From: Deefgea chitinilytica
GTDB lineage: Bacteria; Pseudomonadota; Gammaproteobacteria; Burkholderiales; Chitinibacteraceae
Direction: 5' to 3'
Assembly (NCBI RefSeq): GCF_016881405.1
Contig: NZ_WOFE01000005.1
Coordinates: 1-64,000 of the forward strand
Length of the DNA: 64,000 bases
In this document: piece after piece, positions 15,980 through 25,272 of the stretch
How positions within the stretch are numbered: the stretch's first letter is position 1
How the letters are laid out: each line of letters starts with the position of its first letter
The notes under the pieces: model-generated
What the model saw: only the letters and a program-made list of their open reading frames with translations
What the model was told of the DNA's origin: nothing
Databases searched by the model: none
Program-made: the position numbers and the translations under genes

Positions 15980-17518
15980 ATGACCGACCAAATCAATCAG
16001 GACGACATCAACAAAGCGCTATGGGCGGCCTGCGATACGTTTCGCGGCACCATCAGCGCCGATACCTACAAAGACTTCGTGCTCACCATGCTGTTTCTGA
16101 AATACATCAGCGATGTCTGGCAAGACCACTACGATGGCTATCAGGCTGAATACGGTGACGAGCCGGAGCTAATCGAAGAAATGCTGAAAAACGAGCGCTT
16201 CGTGCTGCCCCGCGAGGCCAGCTTCTACAAGCTGTACGAACGTCGCCACGAGCCGGGCAATGGCGAGCGCATTGATCAGGCGCTGCACGCGATTGAAGAA
16301 GCCAACGGCACCAAGCTGAAAGACGCGGGCAAAAGCGTGTTTCAGGACATCAGCTTCAACACCGACAAGCTGGGCGAAGAAAAGCAGAAAAACACCATCC
16401 TGCGCCACCTGCTGGAAGACTTTGCCAAGCCTGAGCTCAACCTCAAGCCTAGCCGCGTCGGCACGCTCGACATCATCGGCAACGGCTATGAATTTTTGAT
16501 CAAAAACTTCGCCGCCAGCGGTGGCCAGAAAGCGGGTGAATTCTATACCCCGCCCGAAGTCTCCGAGCTGATCGCCGAGCTGCTCGACCCGCAACCGGGC
16601 GACAGCATTTGTGATCCGGCTTGTGGTTCAGCATCGCTCTTGATGAAATGTGGCCGCAAAGTGGTCAGCAATCACGGCAGCAAAAACTACGCGCTGTACG
16701 GGCAGGAAGCCATCGGCTCGACCTGGTCGCTGGCCAAGATGAATATGTTTCTGCACGGCGAAGACAACCACAAAATCGAATGGGGCGATACCATCCGCAA
16801 CCCCAAGCTGCTGGATAAAAACGGCGAACTGATGCTGTTCGACATCGTCACCGCCAACCCGCCGTTTAGCCTAGAAAAATGGGGGCATGACGAAGCCGAA
16901 AACGACAAATACAGCCGCTTTCGCCGTGGCATTCCGCCCAAAACCAAGGGCGATTACGCCTTTATCCTGCACATGATCGAAACGCTGAAACCCGGCAGCG
17001 GCCGCATGGGCGTGGTGGTGCCGCATGGCGTGCTGTTCCGTGGCAGCAGCGAAGGGGTAATTCGGCAAAAGTTGATCGAAGAAAACCTGCTCGACGCCGT
17101 GATCGGCCTGCCGGAGAAACTCTTCTACGGCACCGGCATTCCGGCGGCGATCCTGATTTTTAGCAAGGAAAAATCCGACACCAACGTGCTATTCATCGAC
17201 GCCAGCCGCGAATGCAAAGCCGGTAAAAACCAAAACCAGCTGACAGACGACAACATCGCCAAGATCGTCAGCACCTACCGCGAAGGCCAGAGCATTGATA
17301 AATACGCCTATGTGGCGAGTTTTGACGAGATCAAGGACAACGACTTCAACCTGAACATTCCGCGCTACGTCGATACCTTTGAAGAAGAGGAAGAAATCGA
17401 CCTGCTGGCGGTGCGGGCCGAGCGCGAGCAATTGAAAGCACAATTGAATGCGCTGGAAACTGAGATGGCCATTTACCTTGGTGAATTGGGATACGAAGTA
17501 CAAGGAGACTCACAATGA
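15980..17518 (+). CDS. hsdM: Type I restriction-modification DNA methyltransferase subunit HsdM
   Basis: 512 residues; N6-adenine methyltransferase that acts with HsdS to protect the target site and is also required for restriction. The N-terminal HsdM_N helical domain (1-160) leads to the catalytic domain with motif I DPACGSASLL from residue 212 (S-adenosylmethionine binding) and catalytic motif IV NPPF at 293-296. 'FYTPPEVSELIAELL' before motif I is also typical. A C-terminal helix ('REQLKAQLNALETEM') should contact HsdS. AAGGA sits just before the ATG. The stop overlaps hsdS by ATGA (17515-17518). All key residues are present. Confidence 0.95.
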   Translation: MTDQINQDDINKALWAACDTFRGTISADTYKDFVLTMLFLKYISDVWQDHYDGYQAEYGDEPELIEEMLKNERFVLPREASFYKLYERRHEPGNGERIDQALHAIEEANGTKLKDAGKSVFQDISFNTDKLGEEKQKNTILRHLLEDFAKPELNLKPSRVGTLDIIGNGYEFLIKNFAASGGQKAGEFYTPPEVSELIAELLDPQPGDSICDPACGSASLLMKCGRKVVSNHGSKNYALYGQEAIGSTWSLAKMNMFLHGEDNHKIEWGDTIRNPKLLDKNGELMLFDIVTANPPFSLEKWGHDEAENDKYSRFRRGIPPKTKGDYAFILHMIETLKPGSGRMGVVVPHGVLFRGSSEGVIRQKLIEENLLDAVIGLPEKLFYGTGIPAAILIFSKEKSDTNVLFIDASRECKAGKNQNQLTDDNIAKIVSTYREGQSIDKYAYVASFDEIKDNDFNLNIPRYVDTFEEEEEIDLLAVRAEREQLKAQLNALETEMAIYLGELGYEVQGDSQ

Positions 17519-18843
17519 GCCTTCCCGGTGATTGGAACTACAAACGACTAGAAGATGTGGTTTCGAAAAATAAATACGCAATGGTTGATGGCCCTTTTGG
17601 CAGCAACCTTAAGTCAGAGCACTACAAACCAGAAGGGATACCAGTTCTGCAAAGCGGATTTGTAACATCAGGCATATTCAAAGCGGATAAGTATGTCTAT
17701 GTGGAGCAGCAATTATTTGAAGAGCAAAAAAGAAGCTCCGCAAAGGGCGGAGACATTCTAATGGCAAAAATTGGCGCACAGGCTGGGCGATGCGCAATTA
17801 TCCCTCACGATCATGTCGACTCAATCATCGCAGGAAATTGCCTTAAGTTGTCTTTTGATGATAACGATACAAGGTTCTTCAATTATGTCCTTGCATTCGA
17901 TTACGAAAAAAGTGGACTCTCAGAGATAAAAACAGAAACTGCACAACCAGCAATTAGTTTGAAGAGTTTAAAGGCATACAAAGTTCCTGTTCCACCAATC
18001 GAGGAACAAAAGAAAATCGCCCAAATCCTCTCGACTTGGGATCAGGCCATCGCCACCACCGAACGTCTGCTCGACCTCGCCCGCCAGCAGAAAAAAGCCC
18101 TGATGCAACAACTGCTCACTGGCAAAAAACGTTTCAATCCTGATGACAACTATTCTTACTTAATTCGCGAAGGATTTGCTAAGAGCAAGCTTGGCGCTTT
18201 ACCTAGCGACTGGAAGATTGAATTGATTAAAAAACACCTTTGGTATCAGGAAGGCCCTGGGGTGCGCAATCATCAATTCACTGAAGAAGGTATTAAATTA
18301 TTTAATGGAACCAATATTCAATTTAACAAAATTGATTTAGCCAATACGACAACTCATATTTCCGAAGATGAATGTATTGGGGCGTACAAACACTTTTTGA
18401 TTGATGATGGTGATTTACTAATTGCATGTTCAGGCATATCTGTAGATCGATTTGATGAGAAAATTGCTTTCGCATCGAGCGCACATTTACCTCTATGCAT
18501 GAACACTAGCACCATGAGATTTAAGGCTTTGAATGACGGTGCGGTTGATATCACATACTTTCAGTATTTTATGCAATCCCCTGTTTTCAAAAATCAAATC
18601 AGACGACAAGCAACGGGATCCGCACAACTTAATTTTGGACCATCCCATATTGGAAAGTGCTTTGTCGTTATTCCTTCACTGGAAGAGCAACAAAAAATTG
18701 CCAGCGTACTATCTGCTGCCGACCAAGAAATCGAAACCCTGCAATCCCAGCTCGACGGCCTGAAACAAGAGAAAAAAGCCCTGATGCAAGCCCTCCTCAC
18801 CGGCAAGCGCCGCGTGCAAGTGCCTGAAGCGGAGGCCGCATGA
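17515..18843 (+). CDS. hsdS: Type I restriction-modification specificity subunit HsdS
   Basis: 442 residues with the full two-half architecture: TRD1 (about 1-160), central conserved helix 'EEQKKIAQILSTWDQAIATT' (from about 162), TRD2 (220-390) and the matching C-terminal helix 'EEQQKIASVLSAADQEIETL'. The helices end in near-identical 'KKALMQQLLTGKKRF' and 'KKALMQALLTGKRRV', an internal repeat that could recombine to exchange TRDs. The TRD coding segments (about 17520-18000, 18140-18660) are more AT-rich than the spacers and hsdM, consistent with TRD replacement. Each TRD reads one half of a bipartite target; the target cannot be predicted. Confidence 0.94.
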   Translation: MSLPGDWNYKRLEDVVSKNKYAMVDGPFGSNLKSEHYKPEGIPVLQSGFVTSGIFKADKYVYVEQQLFEEQKRSSAKGGDILMAKIGAQAGRCAIIPHDHVDSIIAGNCLKLSFDDNDTRFFNYVLAFDYEKSGLSEIKTETAQPAISLKSLKAYKVPVPPIEEQKKIAQILSTWDQAIATTERLLDLARQQKKALMQQLLTGKKRFNPDDNYSYLIREGFAKSKLGALPSDWKIELIKKHLWYQEGPGVRNHQFTEEGIKLFNGTNIQFNKIDLANTTTHISEDECIGAYKHFLIDDGDLLIACSGISVDRFDEKIAFASSAHLPLCMNTSTMRFKALNDGAVDITYFQYFMQSPVFKNQIRRQATGSAQLNFGPSHIGKCFVVIPSLEEQQKIASVLSAADQEIETLQSQLDGLKQEKKALMQALLTGKRRVQVPEAEAA

Positions 18844-20078
18844 ACGACCGCAGGATTAGTGTTCAAATCATCGACATTGCGGGCTACGTTGCTCGCTTCG
18901 ATAGTTACCAAGCCTTTCGTAGTTTTATTGAGGCCGAAACCACTTTTTGGGAAGTCGCTCAACAAAGGCTGGGTGATCGCGCCATCAATCAAGCCTATGT
19001 GAATATCGGCCCCACATTGAGGCACTTTCTCAATCAAGTGGATGCAAATTTGCCTTCATGGAGTGGGCTTGAAGAAACCGCTTTCACAGGGCAATTGAAT
19101 TGGGCGATTCAAAATTACTTCCCCAGCAGTCAAAGCACGTGGCTGTGGAGTGGTCAGCCTTTTGTTGCTGCATATTTGGATTGCTTTGCTACATATGGTG
19201 CGCCCGCAGGTCAGTCATTTATTGATTATGTAGTGCGTAACTCAACTGGTGGCATTAGCAATGCGGACTCATTCAAGGGCTATATGTTCGGCTATGAGTT
19301 CCAACATCAGGGCTCCGAAATCCTGCAACGTAGTAAAAGCGAAGCGGACTCGCTGGAACGGCTACGCGCGCAGTATGTAGACGCTCGCAATGAGTTGTTC
19401 GGCGAAACTGATGCAGTCCGAGAAGAGATCCGCAACTGGGATCAGCAGCATAGGGCTCAAAGTAATCGCCGGTTAGCCGCCCAAAAGCGCTTAAATAAGG
19501 CCATTGTTCATAAAAATGAAGAACGATTTGCCAGTAGCCTGACTCACATGCATGAGGAGCTGAATGCATGGCAAAGCAAAGTTACCGAACTGGAAAATCT
19601 GTACCAAGAGAAACTGAAGCTGCAAAAACCAGCTGAGTATTGGGCTAAAGCTGCCAAACGCTATGGGCTGCAAGGCGGATTGTGGGCGCTGACGATGGTT
19701 GCTGCGATTGTTCTTGGTTTGGTGTACTTCCGCGAATTTTTCTTGACGTGGTTACAAGGAAAACAGTTGCCCTTGCAGCTCAATAGCCTGCAAGGTGTGG
19801 TGCTCTTTGGCTCGATTGCGGCTGTATACGCCTTCCTACTCAAAACCCTATCCCGCCTCGCTTTCAGCGCATTCCATCTGATGCGTGATGCTGAGGAACG
19901 CGAACAGCTCACCTATCTATACCTAGCCCTTTCTAACGAATCAGCCGTGGATGAGAAATCACGCGAAATCGTGCTGCAAGCACTATTCAGTCGATCAGAA
20001 ACTGGCTTACTCGCCAATGAGAATGGCCCGACAATGCCCGGTATCGAAATGCTTAAAGCTGCAACTGGAAAAGGCTAA
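18840..20078 (+). CDS. Coiled-coil membrane protein within R-M operon (DUF6161-like?)
   Basis: 412 residues. The N-terminal ~150 residues are soluble and Trp/aromatic-rich. Residues about 165-270 are a long charged coiled coil ('KSEADSLERLRAQYVDARNE' onward). Two transmembrane helices follow, around 280-297 ('GGLWALTMVAAIVLGLVYF') and 318-338 ('GVVLFGSIAAVYAFLLKTL'), then a ~70-residue helical tail. It overlaps hsdS by ATGA, so it is co-translated with the R-M genes. The layout recalls DUF6161-type proteins, but I cannot confirm the family. A role in tethering the complex to the membrane or in a second defence step is inference only. Confidence 0.6.
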   Translation: MNDRRISVQIIDIAGYVARFDSYQAFRSFIEAETTFWEVAQQRLGDRAINQAYVNIGPTLRHFLNQVDANLPSWSGLEETAFTGQLNWAIQNYFPSSQSTWLWSGQPFVAAYLDCFATYGAPAGQSFIDYVVRNSTGGISNADSFKGYMFGYEFQHQGSEILQRSKSEADSLERLRAQYVDARNELFGETDAVREEIRNWDQQHRAQSNRRLAAQKRLNKAIVHKNEERFASSLTHMHEELNAWQSKVTELENLYQEKLKLQKPAEYWAKAAKRYGLQGGLWALTMVAAIVLGLVYFREFFLTWLQGKQLPLQLNSLQGVVLFGSIAAVYAFLLKTLSRLAFSAFHLMRDAEEREQLTYLYLALSNESAVDEKSREIVLQALFSRSETGLLANENGPTMPGIEMLKAATGKG

Positions 20079-20093
20079 TCTTCAGGAGTTCAT

Positions 20094-20930
20094 ATGGCCA
20101 GAAAACACCAACCTTTTGTGATTGCCTATGATTTTGACGGCACGCTCGCACCAGGCAATATGCAGGAATATGACTTTGTTCCCGCGCTCAACATGAAGCC
20201 GAGCGAATTCTGGTCCGAGGCCAAAACGCTGGCTCAGGCGCAGCAGGCGGATGAAATCCTTGCCTACATGCAGCTCATGATTCACCGCGCCAACAGCGCC
20301 CGGGTGCCGATCCGGCGTGATGATTTTCTGTACTTCGGCTCGAGCATCAATTTCTTCCCCGGCGTAGAAGAATGGTTTGCGCGCATCAATGCCTACGGCA
20401 AATCACGCGAAGTGGCCGTACAGCACTTCATCATTTCATCCGGACTGCGGGAAATGGTGGAAGGTACGCGGATCGCTCGTGAATTTGAACGCATTTACGC
20501 CTCGGGCTTCATGTACGACCAGAACGGCGTAGCGCACTGGCCGGCACTGGCAGTGAACTACACCACCAAGACGCAATACCTGTTCCGCATCAACAAGGGC
20601 AGCTTGGACGTTCACGACAACAGCCAGATCAACAAATACGTTCCCCCGAAGGATCGCACCGTTCCGTTTACCAACATGGTGTTCATCGGGGACGGTGAGA
20701 CCGACATTCCATGCATGCGCTTGGTGAAGGATCAAGGCGGGCATTCGATTGCCGTTTATACCAGGGGCAAATCAGGAGCCAAGCAAAAAGCGCAAAAGCT
20801 GGTTGATGACGGGCGTACCCATCTTGCTGCCGTGGCCGATTATAGCGAGGGATCGGCCATTGATACGGCCATCAAGACGATGATTGACAAGGTCGCGGCG
20901 CAACGAATCATCGCCGAGGCGGGTGTGTAA
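20094..20930 (+). CDS. HAD-superfamily phosphatase in R-M operon
   Basis: 278 residues. HAD motif I is Y-DFDGTL with nucleophile D13 and general acid D15. Motif IV is GDGETD near residue 199, a GDxxxD metal site; 'FIISSGLREMVEGT' supplies the motif II Ser region, and a Lys-rich part follows. It probably hydrolyses a phosphate ester; substrate unknown. It begins 15 bp after the membrane protein gene (TCAGGAG upstream) and touches the RhuM gene (stop and start share position 20930), so it belongs to the R-M operon. HAD proteins of this kind are seen in defence islands, but a direct role is unproven. Confidence 0.85.
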   Translation: MARKHQPFVIAYDFDGTLAPGNMQEYDFVPALNMKPSEFWSEAKTLAQAQQADEILAYMQLMIHRANSARVPIRRDDFLYFGSSINFFPGVEEWFARINAYGKSREVAVQHFIISSGLREMVEGTRIAREFERIYASGFMYDQNGVAHWPALAVNYTTKTQYLFRINKGSLDVHDNSQINKYVPPKDRTVPFTNMVFIGDGETDIPCMRLVKDQGGHSIAVYTRGKSGAKQKAQKLVDDGRTHLAAVADYSEGSAIDTAIKTMIDKVAAQRIIAEAGV

Positions 20931-21985
20931 TGACTGACCAGCAAAATGCCATGCCTGCCCCGCCAGCAGGTGAATTCGTGATGTTTGCCAGCGCAGATGG
21001 CAAGGTACGCATTGAGTGCCGCTTTGAAAACGAAACGCTATGGCTGTCGCAGGCGACCATGGCCGAACTGTTTGGCAAAGATGTACGCACCATCAATGAG
21101 CATCTGCAGAATGTATTCAAAGAAGCGGAGCTGGACCCTACCTCAACTATCCGGAAATTCCGGATAGTTCGTCAGGAAGGAGCTCGTCAGGTGTCACGCG
21201 AGATTGATCATTACAGTCTGCCCGCCATTCTGGCGGTCGGCTACCGTGTGCGGTCAGCCCGTGGCACCCAATTCCGCCAGTGGGCAACCCAAACGCTGCA
21301 AGAGTACCTGATCAAGGGCTTTGTAATGGATGACGAGCGACTGAAAAATCCGCCCGTTGGCCCATCCATCGTGCCGGATTACTTTGGCGAAATGCTGGAA
21401 CGCATCCGCGACATTCGCGCCAGCGAGCGGCGGATGTATCTGCGGGTGCGCGAGATTTTTGCGCTGGCTGCCGATTACCAGCCATCCCTGAAAGAAACCA
21501 CGCAGTTTTTCCAGATCATCCAGAATAAGCTGCATTTTGCTTGCACGGGCCAGACGGCAGCCGAGCTAATTCACCATCGCGTTGATGCCCGCTTGCCACA
21601 CATGGGGCTGACCAGCTTCAAGGGTGAAGAAGTTCGCAAAGGTGATGTGACTGTCGCCAAAAACTATCTGAATCAGCAGGAAATCGACGAGCTGAACCGC
21701 GTAGTGTCAATGTGGCTGGATTTTGCCGAAGACCAGGCCAAACGCCGCCAGCAGGTGTTTCTACGCGACTGGCAGGACAAGCTGGATCAGTTTCTGCAAT
21801 TCAATGACCGCGATGTATTGCAAGGTGCGGGCAAAATCAGCAAGCAGCAGGCAGATGAAAAGGCCTTGGCCGAATACGCGCAATTTGCAGAACAGCAACG
21901 CAGGCTGAAAGAAGCTGAGGCTGAACAAGACATCGCGGCACTTCTGGCATGGGATGCCTCGCCGCGCAGCAAGGATCAACGATGA
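20930..21985 (+). CDS. RhuM-family protein
   Basis: 351 residues of the RhuM family, first described in Salmonella pathogenicity island 3 and often found in defence and mobile regions; biochemical role unknown. Signature stretches are 'ENETLWLSQATMAELFGKDV', 'RTINEHLQNVFKEAELD' and 'SLPAILAVGYRVRSARGTQF', followed by 'RQWATQTLQEYLIKGFVMDD'. The first part resembles the DNA-binding KilA-N/Bro-N style found in phage proteins. The C-terminal ~150 residues are helical and charged. It overlaps hsdR by ATGA (21982-21985). Confidence 0.88.
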   Translation: MTDQQNAMPAPPAGEFVMFASADGKVRIECRFENETLWLSQATMAELFGKDVRTINEHLQNVFKEAELDPTSTIRKFRIVRQEGARQVSREIDHYSLPAILAVGYRVRSARGTQFRQWATQTLQEYLIKGFVMDDERLKNPPVGPSIVPDYFGEMLERIRDIRASERRMYLRVREIFALAADYQPSLKETTQFFQIIQNKLHFACTGQTAAELIHHRVDARLPHMGLTSFKGEEVRKGDVTVAKNYLNQQEIDELNRVVSMWLDFAEDQAKRRQQVFLRDWQDKLDQFLQFNDRDVLQGAGKISKQQADEKALAEYAQFAEQQRRLKEAEAEQDIAALLAWDASPRSKDQR

Positions 21986-24900
21986 ATCAAGCGTTCACGC
22001 CGAAATTCCAAGAAGAATACAGCGCAAAAATCCCCGCGCTAACGCTACTCACCAACCTTGGCTGGACTTTCATTTCACCCGAGCTGGCCTTGGCCAAACG
22101 CGGTGGCAAGCAGGATGAGGTGGTGTTGCGCGATGAGCTGCGCCAGGTTTTGCAAACTCGGCGTTTTCGCTTTGAGGGGCGTGAGCAGGCTTTGTCGGAT
22201 AAAGCGGTGGATAAGCTGATCGCCGAGGTGTGTAGCCCGGCGCTGAATGAAGGCCTCGCGCTGGCGAATGAAAAGCTCTACAACCACATGCTGTACGGCA
22301 TTTCGGTGACCGAGTTTGTGGATGGCAAGAAAGCCAACCCGACTATTGCGCTGATCGATTGGGAGACGCCAGAGAACAATAGCTTCCTGTTTACCGAGGA
22401 ATACAGCGTAACGCGCACGGGCGGCATTGATAGCCGTCGCCCTGATATCGTGTGCTTTGTGAATGGTATTCCGCTGGTGGTGATCGAGGCCAAGCGCCCC
22501 GATGGTAATGCCAAAAAAGCCCCGACTATTGCCGAGGGCATTTCGCAATCGTTACGCAATCAGCGCCACGATGAAATCCCGCGCCTGTTTGCCTATGCGC
22601 AGCTGATTTTGTCGATTAATGGCACCGATGGCCGCTATGGTACTTGCGGCACGCCAGAGAAGTTTTTCGCTGCTTGGCGCGAAGAGGATATCTCTGATGC
22701 CGAGATGTATGCGATCAAGAATAAGACGCTGAGCCAGCTACAGACTGACACCCTATTTAATCATCGCCCCGCCAAGGATTTGGCGTGGTTTCAATCGCTG
22801 CTCGCCGGTGGCGAGCTGGCGGTAACGGGGCAGGATAAATTGCTCATCAGCTTGCTCAAACCCGCCCGCCTGATGGAGATGGTGCGCTATTTCACGCTGT
22901 ACGATAAAAAGGTCGGCAAAATCGTCGCCCGCTATCAGCAGGTATTCGGTATCAAGCGGTTGATTAACCGCATTAACACCCGCCGCGCCGATGGTGGCCG
23001 CGAAGGTGGCGTGATCTGGCATACCACCGGCTCGGGTAAATCGTTCACGATGGTGTTTCTGAGCAAGGCGCTGATCTTGCATGATTCGCTCAAGCAATGC
23101 CGCATAGTGGTAGTGACTGACCGCGTTGACTTGGAAAGCCAGCTCTCCAAAACCTTTGCTTCTGGTGGCGAATTAGCGGGCAAGAAAGACAAAGAGGCCG
23201 CACTGGCGACGTCTGGCAAGCGGCTGGCCGAACAGATTAGCACTGGCACCGAGCGGATTATTTTCTCGCTGATTCACAAGTTCAATACCGCGACCAAGCT
23301 GCCGGAATGCGTGAACACCAGCCCCGACATCATCGTGCTGATTGATGAAGGCCACCGCAGCCAGGGTGGCGAGAGCAATATCCGCATGAAGCAAGCCATG
23401 CCCAATGCCGCCTTCGTGGCCTTTACTGGCACGCCGTTGCTGAAGGATGACAAAACCACCAGCAAATTCGGCCCGATTGTGCATGCCTACACCATGCAGC
23501 GGGCAGTAGAAGACGAAGCCGTTACCCCGCTGCTGTACGAAGAGCGCATCCCCGATCTGGATATCAATGACCGAGCGATTGATGCGGGCTTCACCCGCAT
23601 TACCACCAGCCTGACCGACGAGCAGAAAGCTGACCTGAAGCGCAAATACGCCAAGCGCGGTGAGCTGTATCGCGCTGAAGACCGCATTCAGCTGATTGCC
23701 CGCGATATTGCCGAGCATTTTGATAAAAACATCACCGCTGGCCTCAAAGGCCAGTTGGCTTGCGATAGCAAAGCATCGGCCATCAAATACAAAAAGTACC
23801 TCGATGAGGTGGGTCTATTTGAATCCGCCGTGGTCATCAGCGCACCGGATACCCGCGAAGGTAATTCGGAAGTGGATGAAGCCTCCATCCCCGAAGTCAC
23901 ACAATGGTGGAAAGACAATGTCGGCTCGCAAGACGAACAGGCCTACACCAAGCAGGTGATCGAGTGTTTCGATAAAGATGAATCGCTGAAATTGCTGATC
24001 GTGGTGGATAAGCTGCTTACCGGCTTTGATGAACCGAAAAATACCGTGCTTTATATCGATAAGCCACTCAAAGAGCACAACCTGATTCAGGCCATCGCCC
24101 GCGTAAACCGACTGCATCCGCTGAAAAAATTCGGCTTGCTGATCGACTATCGCGGCATTCTGGCCGAGCTTGATACCACCATTGCCAAGTATCAGGATCT
24201 GGCCTCCCGCACTCAAGGCGGCTACGACATCAACGATATCGCAGGCCTGTACAACCCGATGAGCACCGAATACAAACGCCTACCGCGTTTGTATAAGCAA
24301 TTGTGGGCGATTTTTGATGGTGTTAAAAACAAGAACGACATCGAACAACTGCGCCAGGTGTTGATCCCGAAAACCGAAGAGCGCAACGGCGAACTGGTCG
24401 ACATCAACCAGAAAGTGCGCGATGACTTTTACGAGGCGCTGAGCGAGTTTTCTAGCTGCCTGAAAGTGGCGCTTCAATCGGCCACCTTCTTCGAGGACAC
24501 CAGCTTTAGCGATGCCGACCGCCAGCATTACAAAGAAACGGTGAAGCAGTTCTCTAGCTTGCGCCAATTGGTGAAGCAGGATTCCGGCGAAACCATCAAC
24601 TACGACGACTATGCCGCACAGGTGAAAAAACTGCTCGATAAGCACGTTGTCGGGGTTGAAGTGCGCGAACCGGGCGGCACCTATGAAGTTGGCAAAATGG
24701 GCAGCAAACCCAAGCCTGAAGACTGGTCGGAAGAAAAAACCCGCAACGAAACCGACATCATCAAAACCCGTGTAGCCAAGATGATTGAGCAGGAATTGCG
24801 CGATGATCCATATGCGCAGGAGGCCTTCTCCAAGTTGCTGCGCGACGCGATTGCCGAGGCTGAAAAGCTATTCGATCACCCACTCAAGCAATACCTGCTG

Positions 24901-25272
24901 TTCCACGAGTTTGAAGAGAAAGTGCAAAATCGCCAGCTGGATGAATTGCCCGATGCATTCAAGGGCAATCGTCATGCGCAAGCCTATTTCGGTATCTTCA
25001 AAAAGTCGCTTCCCGAGGTATTTGCCATTAGCGATGCACAGGTACTCGATAAATGGGTGGCACTGGCTTTTGATATCGACCAGCTAGTTGAGCAAGTCGT
25101 GGGCGAGCATTCTATCAATCCGCAAAACATCGAAGCCAACATCCGCAAGCAATTGCTACCGCTCTTATTCAAAGAGTGCAAAGCCATTGGTGCAGGCATG
25201 GATCAGGCCAAGGCAATGGTGGAATGGGTGGTGCAAATTACCCGCGTTGGTTTGAATGCGGCTGGGGTTTAA
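21982..25272 (+). CDS. hsdR: Type I restriction enzyme motor/nuclease subunit HsdR
   Basis: 1096 residues, normal HsdR length. The N-terminal PD-(D/E)xK nuclease domain has D155 (RRPDIVCF) and E169-A-K171 (VIEAKRP). The superfamily 2 helicase motor has Walker A TTGSGKS at 348-354 (motif I), 'VVTDRVDLESQL' (Ia), DEGH at 455 (motif II) and 'FTGTPLL' (motif III). 'KLLTGFDEP' and 'ARVNRLHP' follow later (motifs V/VI), then a long helical C-terminus that docks on HsdM. It translocates DNA and cleaves unmodified DNA at distance. ATG 21982 is used because it overlaps the RhuM stop as ATGA. No inactivating change was seen. Confidence 0.95.
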   Translation: MNQAFTPKFQEEYSAKIPALTLLTNLGWTFISPELALAKRGGKQDEVVLRDELRQVLQTRRFRFEGREQALSDKAVDKLIAEVCSPALNEGLALANEKLYNHMLYGISVTEFVDGKKANPTIALIDWETPENNSFLFTEEYSVTRTGGIDSRRPDIVCFVNGIPLVVIEAKRPDGNAKKAPTIAEGISQSLRNQRHDEIPRLFAYAQLILSINGTDGRYGTCGTPEKFFAAWREEDISDAEMYAIKNKTLSQLQTDTLFNHRPAKDLAWFQSLLAGGELAVTGQDKLLISLLKPARLMEMVRYFTLYDKKVGKIVARYQQVFGIKRLINRINTRRADGGREGGVIWHTTGSGKSFTMVFLSKALILHDSLKQCRIVVVTDRVDLESQLSKTFASGGELAGKKDKEAALATSGKRLAEQISTGTERIIFSLIHKFNTATKLPECVNTSPDIIVLIDEGHRSQGGESNIRMKQAMPNAAFVAFTGTPLLKDDKTTSKFGPIVHAYTMQRAVEDEAVTPLLYEERIPDLDINDRAIDAGFTRITTSLTDEQKADLKRKYAKRGELYRAEDRIQLIARDIAEHFDKNITAGLKGQLACDSKASAIKYKKYLDEVGLFESAVVISAPDTREGNSEVDEASIPEVTQWWKDNVGSQDEQAYTKQVIECFDKDESLKLLIVVDKLLTGFDEPKNTVLYIDKPLKEHNLIQAIARVNRLHPLKKFGLLIDYRGILAELDTTIAKYQDLASRTQGGYDINDIAGLYNPMSTEYKRLPRLYKQLWAIFDGVKNKNDIEQLRQVLIPKTEERNGELVDINQKVRDDFYEALSEFSSCLKVALQSATFFEDTSFSDADRQHYKETVKQFSSLRQLVKQDSGETINYDDYAAQVKKLLDKHVVGVEVREPGGTYEVGKMGSKPKPEDWSEEKTRNETDIIKTRVAKMIEQELRDDPYAQEAFSKLLRDAIAEAEKLFDHPLKQYLLFHEFEEKVQNRQLDELPDAFKGNRHAQAYFGIFKKSLPEVFAISDAQVLDKWVALAFDIDQLVEQVVGEHSINPQNIEANIRKQLLPLLFKECKAIGAGMDQAKAMVEWVVQITRVGLNAAGV

